A DNA stretch of 64,000 nt from Nitrobacter sp051912485 (GTDB lineage Bacteria > Pseudomonadota > Alphaproteobacteria > Rhizobiales > Xanthobacteraceae): the NCBI RefSeq assembly GCF_051912485.1, contig NZ_CP196822.1, positions 992,001-1,056,000 of the forward strand, in the 5' to 3' direction. The notes beneath the pieces are model-generated. The model had not been told where the DNA came from and did not search any database. It saw only the letters and a program-made list of their open reading frames with translations. Made by a program: the position numbers and the translations under genes. Shown one piece after another: positions 8,166 through 17,594 of this stretch. Every line of letters starts with the position of its first letter. The first letter of the stretch is position 1.

Positions 8166-9446
8166 TCAGACCGGTTCGCGTGTCAGGATCAGCGACGCAT
8201 TCTGTCCGCCGAATCCGAACGAGTTCGACATGACCGTGGTGACGCGCGCATCGCGAGCTGCGTTCGGAACGACATCGAACGGGATTGCCGGGTCCGGCAC
8301 GTCATAGTTGATGGTCGGTGGAATGCGCTGGTGCTCGAGCGTCAGCAGCGAGAACACCGCTTCGACAGCTCCCGCCGCCGAGAGAGTGTGGCCAACCATG
8401 GATTTGTTTGATGATACCGGGATCTGCTTGGCGCGCTCGCCAAACACGGTCGAGATTCCGAGATATTCCATCTTGTCGTTTTCCGGTGTGCCGGTACCGT
8501 GCGCGTTGATGTAATCGATCTGCTCTGCGGTTACGCCGGCATCCGCCAGCGCGTTGCGAACGCATCCGATGATCGGCTTCCCGTCGGGGCTTGAGCGCGT
8601 GCGGTGGAAAGAGTCCGCCAGTTCGCCGCATCCCGCCACGATGCCCAGGATTTTCGCGCCGCGCGCGGCCGCGGCCTCATAGCTTTCGAGAACCAGTGCG
8701 CCCGCGCCCTCGGCCATCACGAAGCCGTCGCGGTTTTTGGAAAACGGCCTTACCGCGGTGTGCGGAGGGTCGTTCTGGGTCGACAGCGCCGACAGCAGCG
8801 AGAACCGGATCAGCGCCTCGGGATTGACTGAGCCGTCAGTCGCGACACACAGCGCGGCGTTGGCCTCGCCACGGCGGATCGCTTCGACGCCGAGTTGAAT
8901 TGCGGTTGCTCCAGATGCGCAAGCCGTTGAGAGCGAGATGGGCGAGCCTTTGGTGCCGAAGGTGTCGGCGAGATGGTCCGCAACCGAACCAAACAGGAAG
9001 CGGCGGTGATACTGCTTGAACGCGCCGCCGCCGCTGACCCGCAGTATTTGATCGTAGTCGATCTCGGTATTCGAGCCGATGAGGCGGCCAAGTTCGTGAC
9101 GCTGCGGCCATTCGAGTTCGACCGGGGCGACCGCGAGAAACAGTGGGCCTGGAAAATCGCCCGCGCTGCCGATTCCGGCCTGCGCGACGGCTTCCTCGGT
9201 CGCAATATTCGCGAGCTGTTCCGAGAGATCGGTCGACGTGAACGGCTCGACCGGGACGAAATCGATCGTGCCGGCCATCGTGGTTCTCAGGCCATCGGTC
9301 GGGAAGCGCGTGATAGTCCTGATGCCGGATTCACCCGCGCAAAGTCTGGCCCAGTTGTCGGCTTTGCCGGAGCCGAGAGACGTCACGACACCCATACCCG
9401 TGACGACGACGACAGGCCTGCCGGATTTGTCGCGCATTGCGGTCAT
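8166..9446 (-). CDS. fabF1XL: Beta-ketoacyl-ACP synthase II, FabF1XL-like (very-long-chain fatty acid cluster)
   Basis: 426 residues with the full KAS catalytic triad: Cys176 in STACASGAT, His316 in NAHGTGTPENDKME and His353 in NKSMVGHTLSAAGA. It condenses malonyl-ACP with the growing acyl chain on AcpXL to extend it toward C26-C28. The gene is 28 bases downstream of fabF2XL on the same strand. Together they form a likely heterodimer of one catalytic and one Cys-less subunit. Confidence 0.92.
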   Translation of the reverse strand: MTAMRDKSGRPVVVVTGMGVVTSLGSGKADNWARLCAGESGIRTITRFPTDGLRTTMAGTIDFVPVEPFTSTDLSEQLANIATEEAVAQAGIGSAGDFPGPLFLAVAPVELEWPQRHELGRLIGSNTEIDYDQILRVSGGGAFKQYHRRFLFGSVADHLADTFGTKGSPISLSTACASGATAIQLGVEAIRRGEANAALCVATDGSVNPEALIRFSLLSALSTQNDPPHTAVRPFSKNRDGFVMAEGAGALVLESYEAAAARGAKILGIVAGCGELADSFHRTRSSPDGKPIIGCVRNALADAGVTAEQIDYINAHGTGTPENDKMEYLGISTVFGERAKQIPVSSNKSMVGHTLSAAGAVEAVFSLLTLEHQRIPPTINYDVPDPAIPFDVVPNAARDARVTTVMSNSFGFGGQNASLILTREPV

Positions 9447-9474
9447 GGTTCCCCCGTCGAATCCTTAAGTCGGC

Positions 9475-10680
9475 TCAGCCGATTGCTTCAACCAGCGCCA
9501 TGCCTTCGCCGCGCCAGTGTCCGGCTCCGATCACGACAATCTGGGCCGGAGGCTTGGACATATCAATCTCCTCGCCCGATGGATCGGCAGGTGCGAACAG
9601 CGCGCCGCGCGACAGCGATAACGCGGCGACGGCGAGACCCAGCGGAAACTGCGCTTCCATGGTGTGACCGAACATTGTTCCGGTCGCGCGGACCGGGATG
9701 TCCGGATGGGCGCGGAGGAACGCGCGTTCCTCCGACGTGACCGGCTCGGCGCCGGTGGCGCCCGTGATGATCGCGGTGGCATTCGTACGGCTGCCCAGCT
9801 TCGACCACAGCGATTCCAGCGTCGATGCGGTGTCGCCGGAACGTTTGCGCCGCGAATGGTCGGCGACGACATTGGTCAGGCGCGCAAACGGTTTCGCGCC
9901 GCGGGCCTCGGCATGGGGGCGGGATTCAATCACCAGAAAAGCGCCGCCGGATCCGAGCGCGAAACCGCTGCTCTGTTCGCGCGCCCAGACCGGCGCGTAT
10001 TTTTCTTTCAGGTTGAAGTCGCCGAATTCGTAGAGAAGGAGCATGTCCTTCCGCTCACCATTATGGGCGGCGCCGACCAGAGCGATGTCGCTTTGACCGG
10101 CGGCGATCCTTGCGAGCGCGATGCGCACCGCGTCGACGCCGGCGGCCTCTTCGCCCATGAATGTGCGCGAGGAGCCGGTAACGCCGTGAACGATGGCAAT
10201 ATTGCCGGCGAGAAGGTTGGATAACTGCGCTAGGAAGAGTGTCGGCCGCAGGTCGTTCATCAGCCGTTCGTTGAGAAAGCCGGGCGTGGAGTTGCCCTTT
10301 GCCTCAGCATTCAGAATTCCGGAGTCGACGACAAGGTCGCGTTCGCCACCACCCGCGGCGACGATCATGTCCATCCGCGCCAGTATATCCGTGTTGCCTT
10401 TGACCCCGGCGGAATCGAGCGCCAGTCCCGCGGCGTATGTCCCGATGCGCTGCCAGGCTTCCATCTGGCGCTGGTCGCCTTTTTTCGGAATCTGCGCGTC
10501 GAAGCTGACGGGCGCCAGCGGATGAACGATGTGGGGCGCGAAGCTCTTCTCGTCGGCGTTGATACGCCGCTGGTTCAGCGCGTCCCAATGCGCATCAAGG
10601 CCCTCGCCGAGTGACGTAGCGAGCCCGATGCCGGTGATCCAGGCTTCAATCGGTGCTGAACGTGGTGATGTCTCAGCCAT
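9475..10680 (-). CDS. fabF2XL: Beta-ketoacyl synthase-like protein lacking the active-site Cys, FabF2XL-like
   Basis: 401 residues with the thiolase/KAS fold: AWITGIGLATSLGEG at the N-terminus, GFALGSGGAFLVIES (~250) and GTMFGHTMEAQFPLGLAV (~345). The nucleophile-elbow position reads GVTGSSRTFMGEEAAG instead of the usual TACASG, so the catalytic Cys is absent; the last His region is kept. This resembles chain-length-factor subunits of type II polyketide synthases and suggests a non-condensing partner of FabF1XL. The stop lies 28 bases before the fabF1XL start and the start overlaps the fabZ-like gene end by 8 bases, indicating one operon. Confidence 0.88.
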   Translation of the reverse strand: MAETSPRSAPIEAWITGIGLATSLGEGLDAHWDALNQRRINADEKSFAPHIVHPLAPVSFDAQIPKKGDQRQMEAWQRIGTYAAGLALDSAGVKGNTDILARMDMIVAAGGGERDLVVDSGILNAEAKGNSTPGFLNERLMNDLRPTLFLAQLSNLLAGNIAIVHGVTGSSRTFMGEEAAGVDAVRIALARIAAGQSDIALVGAAHNGERKDMLLLYEFGDFNLKEKYAPVWAREQSSGFALGSGGAFLVIESRPHAEARGAKPFARLTNVVADHSRRKRSGDTASTLESLWSKLGSRTNATAIITGATGAEPVTSEERAFLRAHPDIPVRATGTMFGHTMEAQFPLGLAVAALSLSRGALFAPADPSGEEIDMSKPPAQIVVIGAGHWRGEGMALVEAIG

Positions 10681-11146
10681 GAGCGATCATTTGTTGCGGG
10701 AATCCGATGCGGCTGGCCATGGCCTCCATGTGCCCGCGCAAATCCGCGTTCGGGAAGGCGGCGATGCCAAACGTGATCGTCGCGTTGCATCGCAGTTTGC
10801 CACCGACACTGACTTTGGCTTGGGTCATGGCGTAACCGGAACCTTCGTGAACGATACTTGCCTCGATGCTCAGAAGTTCGCCGGGAGTCACAAAAGTTCG
10901 CATTTTGGCTTCCTTGACCGCGGCAAGAAACGGCATGCGCTCAAACTTCATCAACGCGATCAGCAACCAGCCCGACGTCTGCGCCATCGACTCGATCAAC
11001 AGAACACCCGGCATCAGCGGATAGCCGGGGAAGTGACCCTCGAAGATCGTGCTCTGCTGAGGCACCTGAGCCTCAACCGCGATCGTTTTCTCGCCGAGAT
11101 TGAGGTCGGTAATGCGGTCAATCAGATGAAAGTATGCGAGATCCAT
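10673..11146 (-). CDS. fabZXL: 3-hydroxyacyl-ACP dehydratase, FabZ-like (fabZXL)
   Basis: 157 residues with the hot-dog-fold signature GHFPGYPLMPGVLLIESMAQ: catalytic His38 and Glu52. It dehydrates 3-hydroxyacyl-ACP during chain elongation on AcpXL. It sits 10 bases after acpXL and overlaps the start of fabF2XL by 8 bases, so translation is probably coupled. Length is normal for FabZ. Confidence 0.92.
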   Translation of the reverse strand: MDLAYFHLIDRITDLNLGEKTIAVEAQVPQQSTIFEGHFPGYPLMPGVLLIESMAQTSGWLLIALMKFERMPFLAAVKEAKMRTFVTPGELLSIEASIVHEGSGYAMTQAKVSVGGKLRCNATITFGIAAFPNADLRGHMEAMASRIGFPQQMIAHG

Positions 11147-11156
11147 GGCCGCGCGA

Positions 11157-11438
11157 TTACGCGCCCTTGGCGGCGACCAACTCGTCGATGCGCGCGCTGA
11201 GATTTTTCAGGACGAAGTATTGCTCGGTGGTCGCCTTGCCGTCGTTGACCTCCTGAGTCCACTTCTCCAGCGGCAGCTTGATCCCGAACGCCTTGTCGAT
11301 TGCAAAAGCGATATCGAGGAAATCCAGACTGTCGATCCCCAAATCATCAATGGCGTGGCTCTCGGGTGTGATCGTATCGCGTGGGATGTCGCAGGTTTCC
11401 GCGATGATGTTGGCGACCCGATCGAATGTGGAGGACAT
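11157..11438 (-). CDS. acpXL: Acyl carrier protein AcpXL, dedicated to very-long-chain fatty acids of lipid A
   Basis: 93 residues, longer than housekeeping AcpP. The 4'-phosphopantetheine site is Ser37 in DDLGIDSLDFLD. It is first in the acpXL-fabZ-fabF2-fabF1-lpxXL order, the rhizobial gene set that makes 27-hydroxyoctacosanoyl-type chains attached to lipid A. The 230 bases upstream before the next minus-strand gene probably hold the promoter. Confidence 0.93.
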   Translation of the reverse strand: MSSTFDRVANIIAETCDIPRDTITPESHAIDDLGIDSLDFLDIAFAIDKAFGIKLPLEKWTQEVNDGKATTEQYFVLKNLSARIDELVAAKGA

Positions 11439-11672
11439 CTTTAAGCCTTTGATACATTGAAGATAAATGTCGTATCGGTGTTCGACGGCGGCGCCGTCTC
11501 CGCAACGGCCGGCCTATCGTGCGGAGTCGATTGCCCATATATCGGAGCACTGTCCCGAGTTCAATGGCGCCGGGCGCTCCGCAACGCCGTATTCCTCAGC
11601 CGAATCAGGGTGCTTTCAGCTTTGCAGCCCTATCGCCGGGGTGTTGCGTGACGTATGCAATCCTGAAGCCGC

Positions 11673-12005
11673 TCAGGGCGCAGTCCCGAGTATGCGCAAA
11701 TCGGCGATGCTCATGGCCAGCCACAGCCCGACGGCGGTCAATGCAATCGTGAAGGCAAACGCAGCCGCATTTGCGAGCATCCGGTGGCGGAAGTCGTCCG
11801 GCTGGTCGGAAGGCTCTTCACGATGGGATGGGTGGCCGGCTTCCTGCGCGAAGTTAGGTTTGGCGGCATTTGCATTTGCCGGGGGTCGTTGTCCGGGCGA
11901 TCTTGCAGGGCGGCGCGGCCGGAACTGGAGCACGACGTGCTCTTCTTCTGGCGTTTTGGGCCGCTGTGTTCCCATAGGTGCCGGTCCGCGGGTATTGGTC
12001 CGCAA
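11673..12005 (-). CDS. Small conserved membrane protein of unknown function
   Basis: 110 residues. A basic, Pro-rich N-terminal half (VVLQFRPRRPARSP, ~25-40) precedes one membrane helix near the C-terminus (AAAFAFTIALTAVGLWLAMS, ~78-97). I recall similar small proteins next to acpXL in Bradyrhizobium-type genomes, but no function is known to me. The C-terminal end (DLRILGTAP) looks shorter than I remember and may be altered. The gene is parallel to the lipid A operon, 234 bases upstream of it. Confidence 0.55.
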   Translation of the reverse strand: MRTNTRGPAPMGTQRPKTPEEEHVVLQFRPRRPARSPGQRPPANANAAKPNFAQEAGHPSHREEPSDQPDDFRHRMLANAAAFAFTIALTAVGLWLAMSIADLRILGTAP

Positions 12006-12240
12006 GTTCTGGCGATTTTAGCACATTGCGCGCGAGCCTCACACAGAAAGTCGTCATGACGGGTGTAAGAAGTTTGCAAGCCAGTTGACTTCCTCATGCC
12101 GTGGAGAGGTGCCGGGTTTTCGGTCTTTGCGCCGACGTCAGATCGCCGCCCATATCCGACCAATTCGAAGATTTTGATGTCTGTTACATCATGCCATAAT
12201 CGGACCCGATCGGTTTTTGTCTTCTTCCGGAGCGCCGACC

Positions 12241-12867
12241 ATGACGAATATCCGCGAGCCTGTTCTGCAGCCAATCCCGATCCTGTCGCTTCGTCCGACG
12301 CAAATGACTGTCGGGATGCGCGAGGTGAAGGAAAAACGCCAGCGCTGGCGCGCTCACAAATCCAAGAAAAAACAGGCGAAACTGCTAGGCCAGCATATGA
12401 TCCCGGTGGTGCTCGGACCCGATCAGCGCCATTACGTTATTGATCATCACCACCTCGCACGGGCGCTTCACGACGAGGGCGTAAAAGACATTCTCGTCAC
12501 CGTTATTGCTGATCTGACGATGGTTGATCGAGATGCATTCTGGGTTGTGCTTGACAATCGCCGGTGGGTCTATCCCTACGACACGAAGGGAGAGCGCCGT
12601 CATTTCAGGGACATTCCGAAATCGATCGCCGATCTGAAAGACGATCCGTTCCGGAGTCTTGCCGGCGAACTGCGCCGTGCCGGCGGCTACGCCAAGGATA
12701 CCACTCCTTTCAGCGAATTTCTCTGGGCCGACTATTTACGGCGAAGACTATCACGCAAGGTCATCGAAGCCGATTTTGCGAAGGCGATGGAGGAAGCGCT
12801 GGCGCTGGCGAAGAGCGCGGAAGCGATCTATTTGCCTGGATGGTGCGGACCAGCGTCGGGCGGCTGA
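12241..12867 (+). CDS. ParB-like nuclease-fold protein (ParBc_2 type)
   Basis: 208 residues from ATG 12241. Features: VGMREVKEKRQRW (~23-35), a ParB-type core with YVIDHHHLARAL (~64-75) and a C-terminal region with FSEFLWADYLRRRL. This matches the stand-alone family of putative ParB-like nucleases (Pfam ParBc_2) common in Proteobacteria, whose biological role is unsettled. It is not a chromosome-partition ParB because the DNA-binding middle domain is missing. It is convergent with the AhpD-like gene, with stops 2 bases apart. Confidence 0.7.
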   Translation: MTNIREPVLQPIPILSLRPTQMTVGMREVKEKRQRWRAHKSKKKQAKLLGQHMIPVVLGPDQRHYVIDHHHLARALHDEGVKDILVTVIADLTMVDRDAFWVVLDNRRWVYPYDTKGERRHFRDIPKSIADLKDDPFRSLAGELRRAGGYAKDTTPFSEFLWADYLRRRLSRKVIEADFAKAMEEALALAKSAEAIYLPGWCGPASGG

Positions 12868-12869
12868 GG

Positions 12870-13448
12870 TCACTTCGGCAGCCGTCCCATCAGATAAAAC
12901 TCGTCGTTTGGGCGCATGTCGATGACGTTTGCCATCCGGTTCGACAGTGCGAAAAACGCGGCGATGGCGGTGATGTCCCAGATGTCGTCGTTCGTGAAAC
13001 CGTGACCGGCGAGGTCCACAAAGTCCGCGTCGCTGACCTTGTATGCCTCGGCACTGACCTTTAACGCGAAATCGAGCATCGCTTTCTGGCGTGGCGTGAT
13101 ATCGGCCTTCCGATAATTCGCGGCGATCTGGTCGGCGATTTGCGGATTCTTGGCACGGATACGAAGGATCGCGCCGTGAGCCACGACGCAGTACTGGCAT
13201 TGATTGGCGATGCTGGTTGCGACCACGATCATTTCGCGTTCGGCTTTCGTCAGTCCGCCGTCTTTCTCCATGAGGGCATCATGGTAGGCGAAAAACGCGC
13301 GGAATTCGTCGGGACGGTAGGCCAGCGTCAGGAAAACGTTGGGAACGAAGCCGGACTTTTCCTGTACCGCCAGGATCCGCGCGCGAATGTCTTCGGGCAG
13401 CCCGGCGAGATCGGGTATCGGGAAGCGTCCGGCAGTCGGCGGCGTCAT
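12870..13448 (-). CDS. AhpD-like peroxidase-related / carboxymuconolactone decarboxylase family protein
   Basis: 192 residues of the AhpD-like fold. The redox motif is QCQYCVVAH (Cys84, Cys87, His91), in a helical protein that opens with PDLAGLPEDIRARI. This is the signature of the 'uncharacterised peroxidase-related enzyme' group, which is likely to reduce peroxides or alkylhydroperoxides through a Cys pair. No partner reductase gene is adjacent. Intact, of usual length. Confidence 0.85.
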   Translation of the reverse strand: MTPPTAGRFPIPDLAGLPEDIRARILAVQEKSGFVPNVFLTLAYRPDEFRAFFAYHDALMEKDGGLTKAEREMIVVATSIANQCQYCVVAHGAILRIRAKNPQIADQIAANYRKADITPRQKAMLDFALKVSAEAYKVSDADFVDLAGHGFTNDDIWDITAIAAFFALSNRMANVIDMRPNDEFYLMGRLPK

Positions 13449-13535
13449 GAGGTCCGTTCCGTTCGATCCACATCTGGATCATAAAGGAAGACCGGTTGGC
13501 CTGAAAGCAGAAGCCTTGCCGCCGGCTCGCGGCAA

Positions 13536-15299
13536 CTAGCGCAACGGCCTTTTCAGAAGCGTGAAACGGTCGGGATCGAGACCGAGCGACGGCTGCAGCA
13601 TTGGCGCGTCCATCATGCGCGCAACCGGCCTTTCCGTGGGGCCGGGATCGTTGGGCGCGTCGCGATGCGAGGTTGCCCCGCGCCATCGCTCGAGTACGGC
13701 GTCGACGAACTGCATGTCGTGGCCGCGGTTGGCGGACGGCACCGTCGAGATCGTAGCTTCGCTGCGCGGCAATTGGTGCGCCGGGACTTCCTTGAAGCGC
13801 AGCCGGGTGGGAAGCGCGACGCCCTCGCCGAAGGCCAGCACCTCGCGGGTGCCGAGCGAAGGCACGAACGAGAGCAGGTTCGCGGCAGCATCCGAGACCG
13901 CCGAACGCAACAGCGCCTGGTCGCGCTCGTTGGCGAGGCGCATCGTGAACAGGGTGTTGCATTGGGAAATGATGGTGGCGTCGAGTTCGGCTGGGCGCTG
14001 CGTCACGAGGCCAAGATACACACCGTACTTGCGGCCTTCCTTGGCGATGCGAGAAATCGCCTTCCGGGTCGGACCGAAGCCAATGGTGCGATCGGCTGAC
14101 GCATAGCGGTGGGCTTCCTCGCAGACGAACAGCAGCGGCGAGACGCCGTCGCTCCACAGCCCGAAGTCGAACGCCATGCGGCAGAGAACCGATACCACGG
14201 AGTCGACGACCTCCGCGGGAAAGCCCGCAAGCTGCATGATGGTCATCGGCCTGCCGTTGGCAGGCAGGCGGAACAACAGGCTGACGGCTTCGGCCATGGT
14301 ATCGCCGCCGACATTTGCATTGTCGAACATGAAGGCGTAGCGCGGATCGTTGCGTACGGTTTCGATGCGCGAGATCAGCTTGTGGTAGACGATGCGCGAC
14401 GAGCGGTTTTCCAGCTTGCCCATGCGCTCGTCAATCAGCGAGATCATATCGACCAGACGATAGGGCACCGGCGTGTCGGCGGTGAAGCCGACGCTCTTGG
14501 GATCGATGCGCTTGAGGCCGACACGGTCTGTGTGCTGATATTGCGTATAGATTCCCTTCGCAATCGGGATCACTTCGGCGAGGATGTCGAGCTCCTCCGG
14601 CACGCCGGGACGTCCTGCGAACAGGACGTCAACGATTTCCTCGAAGTTGAACAGCCAGAACGGCAATTTCAGATTGCGCGGGTTGAGCACGATCGCGCGC
14701 TCGCCGAAACACCGGCCGTACTCGTTGTGCACGTCGAGCAGGAAGATGCGGAGATTGGGCCGCGACTTCAGGATTTCGTTGATGAGCAGCGAAACGCCGC
14801 TCGACTTGCCGACGCCGGTTGAGCCGAGCACGGCGAAGTGCTTGCTGAGCATTTCCTCGATGTCGACATAGGCTATGACGGACTGGTCCTGCTGCAGCGT
14901 GCCGATATCGATCTGATCCGCTCCACGGGGTGTGTAGATCGTGCGCAGTTCCTGGTTGGTGACGAGATCGGCTGCGTCGTCGATCGCCGGATAGTTGGTG
15001 ACGCCGCGCTGGAATCGCGGGCGGGGACCGGAGCTGTCGATTTCGCCGAGCAGATCGACAGAGGCGCTCGCCATGAACTCGTCCGAGGACGGCAGATGCT
15101 CGCAGGAGACCTCGGTGATCATGGCGACAATCGTGGAGGTGACGCTGCGCAGGCTGATGAATCGGCCGACGGTGGCGCGCGCTGCTGTGGGCGACATGCG
15201 GCCGGTCTGCAGAATACCGACGCGCGCCTGCGATCCGCGCACCGAAATCACGCGTCCGAACGAGCTGGCGGAAGTCGAATGAGGCATTTTGCTGATCAC
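13536..15299 (-). CDS. HerA-like hexameric ATPase / DNA translocase (DUF87)
   Basis: 587 residues. The N-terminal HAS-barrel (~12-135) contains GRVISVRGSQARVGI. The RecA-like ATPase core has Walker A GSTGVGKS (159-166), a Walker-B-like LLFVCEEAHRY (~400) and a C-terminal region with GLVTQRPAELD and SQCNTLFTMRLANERD. HerA-type pumps translocate DNA, classically with the nuclease NurA in end resection; no nurA-like gene is seen nearby. The family also occurs in phage-defence pairs, but the neighbours here do not support that. It is separated by 87 bases from the AhpD-like gene. Confidence 0.88.
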   Translation of the reverse strand: MISKMPHSTSASSFGRVISVRGSQARVGILQTGRMSPTAARATVGRFISLRSVTSTIVAMITEVSCEHLPSSDEFMASASVDLLGEIDSSGPRPRFQRGVTNYPAIDDAADLVTNQELRTIYTPRGADQIDIGTLQQDQSVIAYVDIEEMLSKHFAVLGSTGVGKSSGVSLLINEILKSRPNLRIFLLDVHNEYGRCFGERAIVLNPRNLKLPFWLFNFEEIVDVLFAGRPGVPEELDILAEVIPIAKGIYTQYQHTDRVGLKRIDPKSVGFTADTPVPYRLVDMISLIDERMGKLENRSSRIVYHKLISRIETVRNDPRYAFMFDNANVGGDTMAEAVSLLFRLPANGRPMTIMQLAGFPAEVVDSVVSVLCRMAFDFGLWSDGVSPLLFVCEEAHRYASADRTIGFGPTRKAISRIAKEGRKYGVYLGLVTQRPAELDATIISQCNTLFTMRLANERDQALLRSAVSDAAANLLSFVPSLGTREVLAFGEGVALPTRLRFKEVPAHQLPRSEATISTVPSANRGHDMQFVDAVLERWRGATSHRDAPNDPGPTERPVARMMDAPMLQPSLGLDPDRFTLLKRPLR

Positions 15300-15511
15300 A
15301 ATTCTTGTGTCTGTCGGCCCGACTGTCGCATGCAGTTATTGCAAAAACTGTTAAGCCGGCGGTATCGGGACCGTGGCGCGACGGGTCTGCCGTGCACGGC
15401 GCGGGCCGGCTGGACGCCGCCCCGGCTCAGGGCTTAAAGATTCGTTTACTTTATTGGTGGCGACAAAAGAGCCCCAGAAATCGGGCGGGCGGAATCCGGG
15501 ATCGCCGGCGA

Positions 15512-15739
15512 TCACATCGGCCAGCGCAATCCCTGGCTGATCGGAGCGATCGCGCCGCGCCGAACGATTTTGTATGAAGAACTGGCTGGGGAACTAGGAT
15601 TCCAAGCCAGTGGCCACGCCTGAATAAGCATCTGATATCCCAGAGCTTTCTGCTGCGCATTGGTCGTTGTGATACACGCGCGTGTCCCAGGGGGCAAGGT
15701 CCATTCGCGTGCGCCGATGAGAGGGGTCTGGTCCGTCAC
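15512..15739 (-). CDS. Hypothetical small ORF
   Basis: 75 residues starting MTDQTPLIGAREWTLPPGTRACITT. I do not recognise it. It lies just downstream of the decayed caspase-type gene on the same strand and could be a fragment of a larger lost gene. The 15300-15511 stretch next to it holds nothing I can identify. Confidence 0.3.
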   Translation of the reverse strand: MTDQTPLIGAREWTLPPGTRACITTTNAQQKALGYQMLIQAWPLAWNPSSPASSSYKIVRRGAIAPISQGLRWPM

Positions 15740-15862
15740 AGGCCGACAGGGGCGGGGGGATCACCTGTTCTGCACAGCTCCTGCGCGGAAGAACGGAGAG
15801 ACGTCCGCCGTCGCTCCGCGCGCTTCTTCGGCATGAACAGCCGCTTCCGAGCCGAAAATCGA

Positions 15863-16732
15863 CTTACCTTTTGCACGGTTGTCCATTCGGTTGGACGCAC
15901 GGCTTGGTGGCCTGGGGCGTCGGATGCGCCTTGGGTGGCGGAGCCGGGCGTGCAATCGTCGGGGCAGCCATCGCGCCAGCAAAGCGGCCTCGGCCACGGC
16001 AGCGCCAGCTGCGGCAACCCCGCGGCTGTCCCGTGCGACGGTGTGGCTGTGATGTTCGGAGCATTCGGCGCGCCTGACATTCCCGGTGCGGCAGGCGGTT
16101 GGTGACGCTGCCGTTTGGTTTACGGACACTGGCTGCGACGCAAGCGCCTGCGCCGGCGTCACCGTCTGCGCCTCGCCACCCGGCTTGGTGATCGTGACCA
16201 TGTTGGTGGTGGTGTTGATCACCACCGTATTGTGGATGTTGTTGTAGATGACGTTCGGCGGCGGCGCCACGTAGGGCGGCGGGCTGTAATATGCCGGCAT
16301 CGGCACATAATCTGGAACCGGCAGCACAAACGCCGCGAATACGGGCGGCGGCGGCGCCAGCACGACGAAATCCGGTGGTGGCGGCGGCAGGAAGAACACC
16401 GGCGGCGACGGTGGCGGTGGGAATCCATAGTCCGGATCGTCAAAGACCAGCACCGGCCGACGGAAATACACGACCTCGTCTTCGGGCGGCGGCGGGACGT
16501 CATAGTCGATCGCGGTGAACATCGGGGGCGGCTCAAACGCAGCGGCGAGATAGGCGAGGCGGCAATGGGCGTCGGCGACGTGCGGTCCGCGCGGATAGCG
16601 GCGCAGATACGACCAGTAGGCCTGTGGCGTGTCGACATTACGTGTGTGCCGCCAGGTGATCGCTTCCCGGCGCGCGGCGACAATGGCGCGGACACTGTTG
16701 CGACTGTCACCCTTCAGAAAAGGTGACGTTGC
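15863..16732 (-). pseudogene. Decayed C-terminal part of a caspase-family-type, proline-rich secreted protein
   Basis: An open frame begins just after a stop at 16733-16735, with no start codon. It first reads AITWRHTRNVDTPQAYWSYLRRYPRGPHVADA, the repeat that follows the peptidase domain in many Bradyrhizobium caspase-like proteins. A very Pro-rich stretch (PPPPEDEVVYFRRPVLVFDD, then PPPPPDFVVLAPPPP) and VIYNNIHNTVVINTTTN follow. Near 16060-16090 the sense switches frame and ends with CVQPNGQPCKR at ~15864. The N-terminal peptidase half is missing and at least one frameshift is present. Family naming is from memory and moderate. Confidence 0.6.
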
Positions 16733-17131
16733 TCAGAGGTTCCCTTACTGGCGATCCGTCCGGCTGGCGCTTCCAGATCCGGCTCTCCACGCAATTCTTG
16801 CGCGGTGGAAAAGCAAATTTCCGCCTTGCCGGTGGCGCCCCTATGGTCCGCGCCCAGATAGGCCCGCGCAGCCGCGCCGAGGCCAGGGCTCTGGCGCAGC
16901 AACTCGCCGCGCTCTGTCAGACGATCTGCGCCGCGGCTGCCGATATCAGGAACGCAACGCCCATGAGCATGCAGCCGCTTCCGCGCGCTTTCGACCAAAC
17001 ATTGCCGGTATCTCGCCAACGTGCCGCTCCCTGAACGATATCAACTGGTCCGTTTTCAAGGGGCTCGACTTCGATGCGATGGCGAAACGCCGCCGCGGCC
17101 GGGGCCGCCGGCCGAAGCTGGAGGATTGATC
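16723..17131 (+). pseudogene. Remnant of an integrase-like gene
   Basis: From GTG 16723 one frame reads MTLLRGSLTGDPSGWRFQIR and continues to RAEARALAQQLAALCQTICAAAAD. This is the N-terminal arm style of recombinase-like proteins in this bacterial group. After ~16960 the plausible coding passes to another frame, ending NWSVFKGLDFDAMAKRRRGR before a stop at 17129. The middle is missing, so this looks like a deletion relic. It precedes a truncated ParA and a larger recombinase-like gene, suggesting one decayed mobile module. Confidence 0.4.
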
Positions 17132-17133
17132 AC

Positions 17134-17508
17134 ATGATAGCAAGTCAGCTTGAACGCTCCGCCAGCAAGATCATGACGTCTTTAGACGAGGGGGCGGTCT
17201 CCTTGCCACGGTCGTCGGAGCTTGCAGCGTCCGCAACAAAAATGCGCGCCGCCGCCATGGCTGGGTCTTCGCTGCAAGCCGTCATTGCCTTTGTCGGCAA
17301 GGGCGGCTCCGGCAAATCCACGACCCTCACGAACGTTGCAGTGATCGCGGCGCGGGTGGGCTATACGGTTGGGATCATCGATGCCGATCCGCAAAAGTCG
17401 AGTTTCGAGTGGCAGCGCGTCCGCAATAAGACGGACATCCGCGTCTGTCGCTGCGGTGAAGGCGAGATCGAGCAGAACGTCGCGCTGACGCGGCGCTGCG
17501 AAACCTAA
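17134..17508 (+). pseudogene. Truncated ParA/MinD-type ATPase
   Basis: 124 residues from ATG 17134. After a ~45-residue leader comes the deviant Walker A AFVGKGGSGKSTT (K61) and the Walker A' neighbour VGIIDADPQKS (~79-89). ParA proteins are normally 200 residues or longer; here the frame stops soon after GEGEIEQNVALTRRCET, so the Walker B half is lost. Without it ATP-dependent partition activity is unlikely. It probably came from a plasmid or integrative element. Confidence 0.7.
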
Positions 17509-17594
17509 CGACGCCACCGAAAACCACGGAACAGGCCAACAAGATAGGCCGACAAGATAGAGCACGCGAGGCCGACAATAACGAGGGTGGCGAG

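Noticed and set aside
16115..16726. 203-codon plus-strand frame, Arg-rich
   Set aside because: Shadow of the Pro-rich minus-strand pseudogene; Pro codons read in reverse give Gly and Arg.
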